Shown here: one piece after another, positions 18,097 through 26,726 of the stretch | Layout of the letters: each line of letters starts with the position of its first letter | How positions within the stretch are numbered: position 1 is the first letter of the stretch | From: Saprospirales bacterium | Lineage (GTDB): Bacteria > Bacteroidota > Bacteroidia > Chitinophagales > JADIYW01 | DNA length: 64,000 nucleotides | Direction: 5' to 3' | Assembly: GCA_016711605.1 (NCBI GenBank) | Contig: JADJSS010000002.1 | Span: forward strand, 337,629 to 401,628 | Notes under the pieces: model-generated | What the model saw: the letters and a program-made list of their open reading frames with translations, nothing else | The model's database searches: none | What the model was told of the DNA's origin: nothing | Translations under genes and position numbers: made by a program

Positions 18097-19689
18097 TTAT
18101 ATCTTCAAAATCACACCATCAAAACCATCTAAAATTCCATCGAATGTTTTTTTATTTGTAATTGAAAAAACGACTTCTTTTATTGGTTGACTAATATTAT
18201 TGGTAATTTTTGATTTGCTGAAATTTAATAAAACCAATAATTTTTCGTCTTCACATGTGCGCAGAAAAGCCAGTATGTTTTTGTTGCCTGTATTAATGAT
18301 TTCTATGTTTCCGCTGTGTATAGCGTTATTTTCTTTTCTTAATCTATTTAAAGTTTGATAGACATTGAGCAAAGAAGTTTTTTCGTTTTTTTGTTGCAAT
18401 ACATTTCTGTTTTCTACGTCATTATTTACAGGAAGCCATGTTGAATTTGCTGAAGAAAAACCTGCATTTTTTTCAGTGTTGTTCCAATGCATTGGTGTTC
18501 TGCAAACATCGCGGTTGATAGCAACTGGCAGCAAGTTGGCAACAAATTGCGGCACCCAACTAAAGGTTTTTGCAATCGGATCTTTGCCTATTTTTATTGG
18601 AATATTTCCGTTCGTCATACCAATTTCTTCACCATAATAAACCGTTGGCACGCCACGCATAGTGTATTGCAGGAATGCTAATAATTTTGCTTTTTCCAGG
18701 TTATTTCCAATTCGTTTGATGCTGCGCAATTGATCGTGATTGCTGAATACTATAGTTGGTGAGTATGGAAATGGATAATGCTCTTCGTATTCCAAAATTT
18801 TCTTTCTGAAAAAATCTGCTTGGAATTTAAAAAATAAAATATCGAACAAAAAAATCAAATGCAAACCATCATTATTTTCACCTAAATATTTTTTCTTTAC
18901 TTCATTTTTTCCAAACACTTCGCCTAATAATAAACGTTCAGGATGTTGAAATTCATCAATTACATTTCGTAACTCTTTTGCCAGTGCAAAATTTTCTTTT
19001 TGGTTTAAAGAATACTTTCTGATTTGAAAATTGCCACCAGGAAAATCTTCGCTTGGAATAATATGCATCAATGAAAACGGATTGTTTTTGAAATCTGCAT
19101 CTTTTATAATACAATTAAAAATATCCAACCGAAAACCATCCACGCCTTTTTGCAGCCAAAAACGGCAAACATCAAACATGGCTTTTTTTACTTCAGGATT
19201 TCTGTAATTTAAATCTGGTTGAAATGGCAAAAATGATGCGAAATAATATTGATTGCGTTCTTCACAAAAATGCCAACCTTTTGGTCCAACAATACTTTTC
19301 CAGTTATTTGGTTCATCGCGCCAAATGTACCAATCGGCTTTTGGATTTGTTTTATTTTGTTTAGATTCTAAAAACCAATGATGCTGATTGGATGTGTGAT
19401 TCATCACCATATCAAACAAGACTTTCATGCCACGTTTATGTATTTCTGCAATCAGTTGTTCTGCATCTTGCATGGTACCATATTCTGGCGCGATGTTGTA
19501 ATAATCTGAAATATCGTAACCAAAATCTGCTTGCGGTGAACTATAAAACGGCGAAATCCAAATCGTTTCAAAACCAAGTTCTTTGATATAATCTAACTTT
19601 TGAATGATGCCTTTCAGATCACCAATACCATCGCCGTTGCTGTCGAAAAAAGAGCGTGGATAGATTTGATAGATGCTTGTCTTGACCAC
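18097..19689 (-). CDS. GH13 alpha-glucosidase (oligo-1,6-glucosidase type)
   Basis: This 530-residue cytoplasmic glycoside hydrolase has no signal peptide. Family 13 motifs are in order: 'SIYQIYPRSFFDSNGDGIGD' at the N-terminus, 'VLFDMVMNHTS' (region I), 'VDGFRLDIFN' with the nucleophile Asp (II), 'LLGEVFG' with the acid/base Glu (III) and 'VFSNHDQ' (IV). The barrel spans about residues 1-440, with a C-terminal beta domain after it. The overall form resembles bacterial alpha-glucosidases that act on maltose, isomaltose or sucrose; which one cannot be told. It is a single gene, with no transporter or regulator adjacent. Confidence 0.9.
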   Translation of the reverse strand: MVKTSIYQIYPRSFFDSNGDGIGDLKGIIQKLDYIKELGFETIWISPFYSSPQADFGYDISDYYNIAPEYGTMQDAEQLIAEIHKRGMKVLFDMVMNHTSNQHHWFLESKQNKTNPKADWYIWRDEPNNWKSIVGPKGWHFCEERNQYYFASFLPFQPDLNYRNPEVKKAMFDVCRFWLQKGVDGFRLDIFNCIIKDADFKNNPFSLMHIIPSEDFPGGNFQIRKYSLNQKENFALAKELRNVIDEFQHPERLLLGEVFGKNEVKKKYLGENNDGLHLIFLFDILFFKFQADFFRKKILEYEEHYPFPYSPTIVFSNHDQLRSIKRIGNNLEKAKLLAFLQYTMRGVPTVYYGEEIGMTNGNIPIKIGKDPIAKTFSWVPQFVANLLPVAINRDVCRTPMHWNNTEKNAGFSSANSTWLPVNNDVENRNVLQQKNEKTSLLNVYQTLNRLRKENNAIHSGNIEIINTGNKNILAFLRTCEDEKLLVLLNFSKSKITNNISQPIKEVVFSITNKKTFDGILDGFDGVILKI

Positions 19690-19788
19690 AGATTTAGCTG
19701 ATTAATTTGATAGAATGAATATGTTTATAAAATGAAGATACAAAAATCAGTGAAATCATTTTAGAGTTATAAAAATCTGTGTTCTATT
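19685..19788. repeat. copy of the CAGATTT...AATCTGTGTTC dispersed repeat
   Basis: CACAGATTTAGCTGATT at the left and AAAAATCTGTGTTCTATT (19771-19788) at the right are approximately inverted ends, with AT-rich sequence between. It resembles the element at 13876-13946. It overlaps the very start of the GH13 gene and the gap to hemN. Confidence 0.4.
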
Positions 19789-21151
19789 AAACTGCTTGAC
19801 TGAATTGTGGTGCTGTTGATTGTTGATGTTTGTTGTCGTTCATTTTTTTATCAAACACAGCACAAATATTGCGTAGGAAACTCCAGCCTAAATTGGTTAC
19901 TTCTAATTGTGAATCGTTCCATTCAACCAAACCATCTTTTTGTAAATCATTCAACTGTTCTTTCATGAATGAAGTTAGTTCGAAATCGTTTTGCCAATCG
20001 GTTTTTCCTTTGCAGGCAATATTTAAAATATGCTTACGATACAAAATATCTTCATCGCTTACATTTATTCCACGATGTATTGGAATCGTATTTTCATTTA
20101 TGGCTTGATAATATTCTTCCACCGTTTTATAATTCTGGCGAAAACCATAAAACACATCACTAATTGCAGAAACGCCTAATCCAACTAATACTTCTGTGTT
20201 GGTTGTAGTGTAACCCATAAAATTTCGATGTAATAAACCATTTTGTTTACTAATGAGCAAGCCATCATTTTCCAAAGCAAAATGATCCATACCAACATCT
20301 GTATAATTAGCATCGGTGAAAAGTTGTTTTCCTAATTCGTACAAAGCATACTTATCTTTTCCTTTTGGTAAATCATTTTCATCGTAGGCACGCTGCGATT
20401 TTTTTGTCCATGGCACATGCGCGTAACTATAAAAAGCAATACGGTTTGGTTGTAGCTGAATAACGGTTTCTATTGTTTCTTTTATCGTTTCTATTGTTTG
20501 AAAAGGCAAGCCGTAAATCAAATCGAAGTTGACAGACTCGTAACCAATTTCGCGAGCCCAATCTGTAACTTGTTTAGTTTTTTCAAATGGCTGAATACGA
20601 TTGATAGCAGTTTGTACTTTCACGTTCAAATCTTGAACACCAAAACTTACGCGACGGAAACCTATATTGTATAATGATTGAAGATGCTCTTTAGTAGTGT
20701 TATTTGGATGACCTTCGAAACTAAATTCTTTTTCAGGATGGATTTTTATTTCTTTAAATAATTCAGTCATTAAAAAAACTAAATTTTCTGGACTGAAAAA
20801 AGTTGGCGTGCCACCACCTAAGTGTAATTCACGAATTACAATATCATCACCAAAAATAGTTTTGTACATTTTCCATTCTTTCAGTAACGCATCTATATAA
20901 ATAGTTTCTACAGAATGGTTTTTGGTGATGCGTTTGTTGCAGCCACAATAAGTGCAAAGCTGTTCGCAAAATGGCAAGTGAATATATAAACTGATGCCTT
21001 CTTTTGTTTTATTGTATTGAATTGCTTTTTCAATTTGCAGTTTCCAATCAGCATTATCTAATAAGCCATCTTTCCAAAAAGGCACTGTTGGATAACTCGT
21101 GTATCTTGGAATTGGAACATTATATTTATCTATTAATGCAAAAGGCAACAT
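19787..21151 (-). CDS. hemN: Oxygen-independent coproporphyrinogen III dehydrogenase HemN
   Basis: HemN is a radical-SAM enzyme that oxidatively decarboxylates coproporphyrinogen III without oxygen. The 454-residue protein has the HemN-specific N-terminus 'PRYTSYPTVPFW', the Cys cluster 'CEQLCTYCGC' (CxxxCxxC, plus one more Cys), 'ELHLGGGTPTF', 'SFEGHPNN', and 'RVSFGVQDLN'. The lack of truncation and the 'TSYPT' start separate it from HemW-type chaperones. With ctaA elsewhere in the window, the cell seems to make heme under both oxygen regimes. Confidence 0.93.
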   Translation of the reverse strand: MLPFALIDKYNVPIPRYTSYPTVPFWKDGLLDNADWKLQIEKAIQYNKTKEGISLYIHLPFCEQLCTYCGCNKRITKNHSVETIYIDALLKEWKMYKTIFGDDIVIRELHLGGGTPTFFSPENLVFLMTELFKEIKIHPEKEFSFEGHPNNTTKEHLQSLYNIGFRRVSFGVQDLNVKVQTAINRIQPFEKTKQVTDWAREIGYESVNFDLIYGLPFQTIETIKETIETVIQLQPNRIAFYSYAHVPWTKKSQRAYDENDLPKGKDKYALYELGKQLFTDANYTDVGMDHFALENDGLLISKQNGLLHRNFMGYTTTNTEVLVGLGVSAISDVFYGFRQNYKTVEEYYQAINENTIPIHRGINVSDEDILYRKHILNIACKGKTDWQNDFELTSFMKEQLNDLQKDGLVEWNDSQLEVTNLGWSFLRNICAVFDKKMNDNKHQQSTAPQFSQAV

Positions 21152-21158
21152 AAGATTG

Positions 21159-21166
21159 CAAAGTTA
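21159..21166 (-). promoter_or_regulatory. -7 element upstream of hemN
   Basis: On the minus strand this reads TAACTTTG, matching TAnnTTTG, 8 bases before the start codon. Confidence 0.5.
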
Positions 21167-21204
21167 AAATCAAAATGGAAATTTTTATATGACAGATATC
21201 AGTT

Positions 21205-21807
21205 TTACTGTGTCATCATTTTACCAATAGCTTGTTGTGTAGTATCGTTGCTTTCTTCCAAATGTTTACGAATATTTTCTCTTTCGGAATTGGTTTTGTT
21301 TTGAGAAAGTTTTTCTTTGGATTGTAAATCCGTAACAACTATTTCAAAAGCAACGATGCCTTTCAGCAAACCATCAATATATTTTTGATCTAAGGTTTTG
21401 AATTGTTCGATATAACTTGCTTCAAAGAATTGCATTTGTTTCTGTAGCACTTGCAATTTTTCTTCATCAGTATTAAATAATTTTACTTTTCCATACGCAT
21501 GTACCGACACATAATTCCAGGTTGGCACATTTTGTTGTTTTTCATAAAGCGTTGGTGAAATATAGGCGTGTGGTTCCGAAAAAATTACCAGAACATCATT
21601 CTCTAAAAATGTTTTATGTTGTTCGTTTGCTTTGCTTAAATGCGAAATCAAGACCAACTCATTTTCTCTTTCTTCAATAACAAAAGGCAAATGCGTTGCA
21701 ATTGGAATATTATTTTTTACAGAAACAACAATAGCAAAGTTATATGCACGCATAAATGCGATGCTTTTTTGGTGGTTGTTTTGTTCAAAATGTTTTGGTA
21801 TATACAT
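21205..21807 (-). CDS. PaiB-like FMN-binding split-barrel protein
   Basis: The 200-residue protein follows the PaiB family from start to end: 'MYIPKHFEQN', 'PIATHLPFVIEER', 'LISHLSKANEQ', 'VLVIFSEPHAYISPTLYE' and 'VPTWNYVSVHAYGKVKLF'. Bacillus PaiB is annotated as a negative regulator of sporulation and protease genes, but the fold is an FMN-binding split barrel, so a flavin-dependent role is more likely than DNA binding. It is a stand-alone gene next to hemN. Confidence 0.88.
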   Translation of the reverse strand: MYIPKHFEQNNHQKSIAFMRAYNFAIVVSVKNNIPIATHLPFVIEERENELVLISHLSKANEQHKTFLENDVLVIFSEPHAYISPTLYEKQQNVPTWNYVSVHAYGKVKLFNTDEEKLQVLQKQMQFFEASYIEQFKTLDQKYIDGLLKGIVAFEIVVTDLQSKEKLSQNKTNSERENIRKHLEESNDTTQQAIGKMMTQ

Positions 21808-21846
21808 GTTAGTTGTACGAATTGAGTAAAAAGTCGTAAGTGTTTT

Positions 21847-22815
21847 TTACCAAGTAGAAATTGTTTTCACGACTAAAGTATCTCTGTTGTCTTTTGTCTT
21901 GTCGATTGTACGAATATTGATATTTCCACTTCCAGCAAATTCAATTAAATTTTGTCGCGAACCAAAAACTTCATTGCTTGGTGCTTTAAACCTTGAGATT
22001 TGCTGCCAAGCTCCGCGTTTGAAACTATATAAAATAACATCGCCAACATCACCACTTGGTGTTTTTATTACTATAGAAAAATCATCAGAGCCATCGCCAT
22101 CTGCATCGTTTTCGTTAAGCACATTTACACCAACACAATTTGGAATTATTATTTCAGGCAAATCAAGGTTTGTAAAAGTAATTTTTGTTTCTGTAGATAA
22201 ATACGAGCCACTTGTGTCGCGTTCCGGCTTTTGTACAATCAAATCTTCTTTGGTACCATCGCCATTAAAATCGCCACTCGAAACACTTTCGCTTTCTGTA
22301 AATTTTTCAAACAATGAAACATATTCTGGTCTTAAATCTGCTTCTTTATCACTTTCTAAAATAATTCGCCAGGTGCTATCAGCCATTTTTTTAAACACTA
22401 AATATGAATGATACACACTTGGTTTTTCGTTTATAGTAACTAGTTTTAAAAACTCACATTTATAATCACCAGTGTCTGATGGATAAATTCCAACGCGACC
22501 AATGATGCGTTGGCGATATGTTTTTGCATGTTTGATTTTATATTTTTTAGTATCGATTACTGTTTTGCGCGATACACGTTTTTTAAAGAACATAACTTGA
22601 TCATTATATAAATCTGTTAAGCTATCTATCTGCGTAGAATCATGTAATGCATTCCAATGGTTTACTACATCAATTACATTTTGTTGTTCTGGTGGCAACA
22701 TTTTATAAGAATTAGTAACTGCAGATTGTTGTGTTGTATCAGAAGTTGTTTTATCATGTTTGCATGCTATAAAAAAAACACCACATGAGATTATTATGAA
22801 AAATATCGCCTTCAT
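21847..22815 (-). CDS. putative lipoprotein with Asp-rich FG-GAP-like repeats
   Basis: The 322-residue protein begins with a lipoprotein signal ('FFIIISCGVFFIACKHD', lipobox Cys about residue 18). Residues ~45-155 resemble a nuclear-transport-factor-2-like domain ('VNHWNALHDSTQIDSLTDLY'). Two Asp-rich loops, 'GDFNGDGTKEDLIV' and 'NDADGDGSDDFSIV', look like calcium-binding FG-GAP/dockerin-type turns. It is probably anchored in the envelope. No specific function can be given. Confidence 0.65.
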   Translation of the reverse strand: MKAIFFIIISCGVFFIACKHDKTTSDTTQQSAVTNSYKMLPPEQQNVIDVVNHWNALHDSTQIDSLTDLYNDQVMFFKKRVSRKTVIDTKKYKIKHAKTYRQRIIGRVGIYPSDTGDYKCEFLKLVTINEKPSVYHSYLVFKKMADSTWRIILESDKEADLRPEYVSLFEKFTESESVSSGDFNGDGTKEDLIVQKPERDTSGSYLSTETKITFTNLDLPEIIIPNCVGVNVLNENDADGDGSDDFSIVIKTPSGDVGDVILYSFKRGAWQQISRFKAPSNEVFGSRQNLIEFAGSGNINIRTIDKTKDNRDTLVVKTISTW

Positions 22816-23424
22816 TCCTTGCTATAAATTATTCCGAAAGATAGCAAATAGAATGCACTCGAAACACAAATAGAAAATAAAATTCAAGCGATATGTTTTT
22901 ACTTTTATTTTTTTTTACAATAAGAATGTTGAATAAATTAAAAATGAAAATAAAAATAAGGCATGTTTAATTTTTTTTTCTAACATTATTTAAAGAAATA
23001 GAACGTTTATCTTTCAGAAGAATTAGATAAAAATAAAATAATTATCAAGCAGTTTTTTTGATAAACAAAAGTATACATTAGTATAAAAGTAAAAATTGAA
23101 ATACACCAAACTACTTGTATTTGCTACTAGTTTGAATGATTCTATTTTATTATACAACGATGATTCACTTTAAATTCAGCTAGATAAAAATAATTAAAAT
23201 AGCAAAAGAGAAAAATATGCATGCATTGAACTTATTAGCGTTATCCACAATTATCAACATTTATGAATAACTAAAACGTTGTACACATACAAAGATTGTA
23301 TTACTTTTATGTTGCAGGATGTTTAAAAGAGATTTTTAATCTGCATAAAAAAAATAAAAATTTCTAGCAGAAAAGTTTCGACTGCTTTTAAAACGAAACT
23401 AAAAATTTAAAAAAAATAAAAGCA
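22816..23424. other. 609-bp AT-rich gene-free region with DnaA-box-like sites
   Basis: There is no ORF of interest. A perfect DnaA box TTATCCACA lies at 23241-23249, and a near-match TTATCAACA follows at 23251-23259, in an AT-rich stretch. This could be an origin, a regulatory site or chance. One perfect 9-mer of this composition is expected about once in a window of this size. Confidence 0.4.
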
Positions 23425-23694
23425 ATGGCAAAGAAAACAGCAAGCGCAAAGCCAGCAGCAAAAAAAGCAGCAGCTCCAGCGAAAAAAGCAGCAGCTCCTA
23501 AAAAAGCAGTAGCGAAAAAAGCTCCAGCAAAAAAAGCAGCAGCTCCTAAAAAAGCAGCAGCTCCAGCGAAAAAAGCAGTAGCGAAAAAAGCTCCAGCAAA
23601 AAAAGCAGCAGCTCCTAAAAAAGCAGCAGCTCCAGCGAAAAAAGCTCCAGCGAAAAAAGCTCCAGCGAAAAAAGCAGCAGCGAAAAAAAAGTAA
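23425..23694 (+). CDS. histone H1-like Lys/Ala/Pro-rich DNA-binding protein
   Basis: The 89-residue, highly basic protein is made almost only of Ala, Lys and Pro. After a 14-residue leader, three near-identical 23-residue repeats follow (residues 15-37, 38-60 and 61-83, of the form AAAPKKAAAPAKKAVAKK plus APAKK), and then AAAKKK. It resembles the C-terminal tail of eukaryotic histone H1 and the H1-like nucleoid proteins (Hc1/Hc2-like) of several bacteria, which bind DNA non-specifically. The repeats are also near-identical at DNA level (69 bp each), so copy number may vary. A strong terminator follows. Confidence 0.85.
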   Translation: MAKKTASAKPAAKKAAAPAKKAAAPKKAVAKKAPAKKAAAPKKAAAPAKKAVAKKAPAKKAAAPKKAAAPAKKAPAKKAPAKKAAAKKK

Positions 23695-23718
23695 TCTCTA
23701 CCAAGAGACGAAAAAAAT

Positions 23719-23744
23719 AAAACCCGATGTTAACATCGGGTTTT
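23719..23744 (+). terminator. Rho-independent terminator of the H1-like gene
   Basis: A perfect 11-bp stem, AAAACCCGATG / CATCGGGTTTT, with a TTAA loop is followed by a T-rich tail. It lies 25 bases after the stop codon. It is nearly symmetric and could also serve the converging DUF1015 gene. Confidence 0.92.
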
Positions 23745-23884
23745 GTTTTTTTATACTTTAGAACTTTAAATTAATTTCAAAAAAAATTCATCACCATTAG
23801 AAATTTCTATTTGAGATAATTTTTTTCTTATAACAAATCTGTTGTAGATATGAAGTGTAGTTTTTTGAAAATTATAACAAAATT

Positions 23885-25135
23885 CTATTTCAATAAATTA
23901 ATCACTAAACCAGATTTTAGTTTAGGCTCGAACCAAGTAGATTTTGGCGGCATGATATTTCCTGAATCAGCAATCGCAATTAACTGATCTAAGGAAACTG
24001 GATAAAATGCAAATGCAATTTTCATTTCACCACTGTCAACACGTTTTTGCAATTCAGCCAAACCACGAATTCCACCAACAAAATCAATTCGTTTGTCGGT
24101 GCGTTGGTCTTTAATATCTAAAATTTCATCTAACACATATTTTGATAAAATCGTAACATCTAAAACGCCAATCGGATCGTTTTCATCGAAGGTATTTTGT
24201 TTGGCAATCAGTTTGTACCAATTACCATTTACATACATAGAAAAGGTGTGCAAATGCGTTGGTTTATAAATTTGTGCACCAATTTTGTCTATATCAAAAT
24301 GTATTTTAATTTTATCCAACAATTCATCTTCTGATAAATTATTCGTGTCTTTTATCAAGCGATTATAATCCTGAATTTGTAATTGATTGCTTGGAAATAA
24401 ACAAGATAAAAAATAATTAAAAGGTTCGTTGCCTGTGTAGTTTGGGTTTTCTTCGCGTAGTTGTTTGCCAACTTTTGCTGATGCAGCTGAACGATGATGA
24501 CCATCAGCAATATAGCTTGCTGTAACTTTTTGATGAAACAATTCAACTAGTTTTGCAATCACATTTTCGTTTTCGATTTTCCATAACTGATGGCGAACGT
24601 TTTGCGAATCCGTGAAATCGTTTTCTGCTTCGTGATCATCGCAATAAAAATCTATAATTGCATCAATTTCAGGAACACTTTTATAGGTTAAAAAAACCAT
24701 ACCTGGTTGCGCCATTTTAGTTTTCATGTGTTTGATACGATCGTTTTCTTTGGCAACTAAAGTGAGTTCGTGTTTTTTAATTTTATCTTCAAAATAATCA
24801 TTAATCGAACTGCCTGCCACCAAGCCGGTTTGTGTTCTGCCATCCATCGTTTGTGCATAGATGTACAAACATGGTTTTTCATCACGCACTAAAATTCCAT
24901 CATTGATAAAACCATCAAAAATTTCTTTTCCTTTTTCATAGACTTCATCAGCATATTGGTCAATGGTTGTGTCGAAATTAATTTCTGGCTTTGATATTTT
25001 TAAGAATGAAAATGGATTTTCTTTAGCTTCTTCCTTAGCTTCTTGTGAGTTTAAAACATCATACGGTTTTGCAGCAACTTTGTCTGCAATATCTTTGCGT
25101 GGACGAAGTCCTTTGAATGGACGAATAGTGATCAT
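23885..25135 (-). CDS. DUF1015 family protein
   Basis: The 416-residue protein matches DUF1015: start 'ITIRPFKGLRPRKDIADKVA', 'AAKPYDVLN', and the signature 'YIADGHHRSAASAKVG' around residues 210-225. It is cytoplasmic with no membrane segment. The biochemical function is not established; homologues sometimes sit near serine-biosynthesis genes (serA/serC), but none is adjacent here. Confidence 0.88.
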   Translation of the reverse strand: MITIRPFKGLRPRKDIADKVAAKPYDVLNSQEAKEEAKENPFSFLKISKPEINFDTTIDQYADEVYEKGKEIFDGFINDGILVRDEKPCLYIYAQTMDGRTQTGLVAGSSINDYFEDKIKKHELTLVAKENDRIKHMKTKMAQPGMVFLTYKSVPEIDAIIDFYCDDHEAENDFTDSQNVRHQLWKIENENVIAKLVELFHQKVTASYIADGHHRSAASAKVGKQLREENPNYTGNEPFNYFLSCLFPSNQLQIQDYNRLIKDTNNLSEDELLDKIKIHFDIDKIGAQIYKPTHLHTFSMYVNGNWYKLIAKQNTFDENDPIGVLDVTILSKYVLDEILDIKDQRTDKRIDFVGGIRGLAELQKRVDSGEMKIAFAFYPVSLDQLIAIADSGNIMPPKSTWFEPKLKSGLVINLLK

Positions 25136-25232
25136 TATTGTAGATTAAAAGATTTAAGATGCAAGATACAAGATTTTATATCATCCAAAAAAACGGAACA
25201 CATTAAATTAGAATTATAATGCTAAAACATTT

Positions 25233-25375
25233 TTTAACCACTTAAGGCAATTAAGAAACTAAGAAAAATTAAAAGGTAATTAACTACGATAGTTAGAAAA
25301 CTAAGCTTTCTTATTTTTGTATTTTTTGAAATCTTTTATCAAACCTTCTGTTTCTTAGGTGGCTTTAGTAGTAAT
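25233..25375. repeat. AACCACTTAAGGCA...CTTAGGTGGC dispersed repeat
   Basis: The left part reads AACCACTTAAGGCAATTAAG and the right part TTTCTTAGGTGGCTTTAGTA, roughly inverted around an AT-rich centre with GAAACTAAG-type pieces. It is non-coding, between DUF1015 and nhaD. It may belong to a REP-like family typical of Bacteroidota intergenic DNA; this last is inference. Confidence 0.4.
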
Positions 25376-25391
25376 TTTTTTGGTTTGCAAA

Positions 25392-26654
25392 TTACAACAC
25401 ACTTTCAGCATATGAAACCAATGCGCCTGCTGTATAGCCAATAAATGCAAGCCATCCGATTTTTTTGGCGTACCAGATAAAATTAATTTTTTCCAAACCC
25501 ATGACGGCAACGCCTGCTGCTGAACCAATAATTAAAATGCTGCCACCTGTGCCTGCACAATACGCAACAAAATGCCATAAATGATCATCGGTTGGAAACG
25601 TGTACATTGCCTGAGAAGCTGCAACTAATGGCACATTATCAATCACAGCAGACAATAATCCAATACAATAAATAATGATGTCGTGATTGCCAATTGTCTT
25701 ATCTAATGCAATTGCTAAATGGTGCAGAATGCCAGCTTTTTCAAGCGCACCAACCGCAGCTAAAATTCCAAAGAAAAATAAAATGCTTGGTATGTCAATT
25801 TTAGAAAGAGCCGAGTAAACAGAAATTTCCTTTTTGCTTAGGTCGTCTTTTCCTTTATTGATAAGATCGGCAATTAACCATAAAACACCAACGCCAAAAA
25901 GCATACCCATGAATGGTGGCAAATGAGTTATAGTTTTAAAAATGGGCACGAAAACTAAAGCACCTAAACCAACGCACAAAATAGTAGTACGAACCCATAA
26001 TGGATTTTGATAATCTTCATCATCTGTTTTTGTTGGTATGTTTCCTTTTATTCTGAAAGTAATTACAATTAAAGGAACTAGCAAACAAACAGCACTTGCC
26101 AAGAAAATTTCTTTCATAATGGAAAGCGCTGTAATTTGTCCTTTTATCCATAGCATAGTTGTGGTGATGTCACCCATTGGCGACCAAGCACCACCTGCAT
26201 TTGCTGCGATGATTACGATGCCTGCAAACAACATGCGTTCTTCTTTATCGTCAATTAATTTTTTTAATAATGACATCATGACGATTGCTGTTGTCAAATT
26301 ATCTAAAACTGCGGAAAGAAAAAAGGCAAGCCAAGCGATTATCCAAATTAATGTGCGCTTGTTGGTTGTGGTAATTTTAGATGCAATTACATGAAATCCT
26401 TCGTATTGGTCAATGATTTCAACAATAGTCATTGCGCCTAACAAAAACAATAAAATGCCAGCAATTTCAGGTAAAATATCGTGTGAAAATGCTTGTGTTA
26501 TTTCTGTTGAATCACCATTAAAAACTAATAAAGTCCACAAACCGACGCCTGTTATTAATGCTGCAGCGGCTTTATCGAAACCTAGTTTATGTTCGAAAAT
26601 GATACCAATGTAACCTAGTACAAAAAGTAGAATTAAAATTAGTTCTATAGACAT
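25392..26654 (-). CDS. nhaD: NhaD-type Na+/H+ antiporter
   Basis: This 420-residue, highly hydrophobic protein of the ion-transporter superfamily has about 11-12 predicted helices. The two pseudo-symmetric motifs are 'AVLDNLTTAIVMMSLL' and 'SAVIDNVPLVAAS', and 'NAGGAWSPMGDITTTMLW' is the NhaD signature. It exchanges sodium (or lithium) for protons at alkaline pH. No regulator is adjacent. Confidence 0.92.
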   Translation of the reverse strand: MSIELILILLFVLGYIGIIFEHKLGFDKAAAALITGVGLWTLLVFNGDSTEITQAFSHDILPEIAGILLFLLGAMTIVEIIDQYEGFHVIASKITTTNKRTLIWIIAWLAFFLSAVLDNLTTAIVMMSLLKKLIDDKEERMLFAGIVIIAANAGGAWSPMGDITTTMLWIKGQITALSIMKEIFLASAVCLLVPLIVITFRIKGNIPTKTDDEDYQNPLWVRTTILCVGLGALVFVPIFKTITHLPPFMGMLFGVGVLWLIADLINKGKDDLSKKEISVYSALSKIDIPSILFFFGILAAVGALEKAGILHHLAIALDKTIGNHDIIIYCIGLLSAVIDNVPLVAASQAMYTFPTDDHLWHFVAYCAGTGGSILIIGSAAGVAVMGLEKINFIWYAKKIGWLAFIGYTAGALVSYAESVL

Positions 26655-26726
26655 TGTCTAAAAATAAGTATTCTTTTGTTGAACTTATACTTATTTTAAT
26701 TCGGTAGTTATTTAATTAAAGAAAAA

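Noticed and set aside
23425..23694. tandem repeats considered as a CRISPR array
   Set aside because: The repeats are in-frame codons of an H1-like protein with no unique spacers between them.
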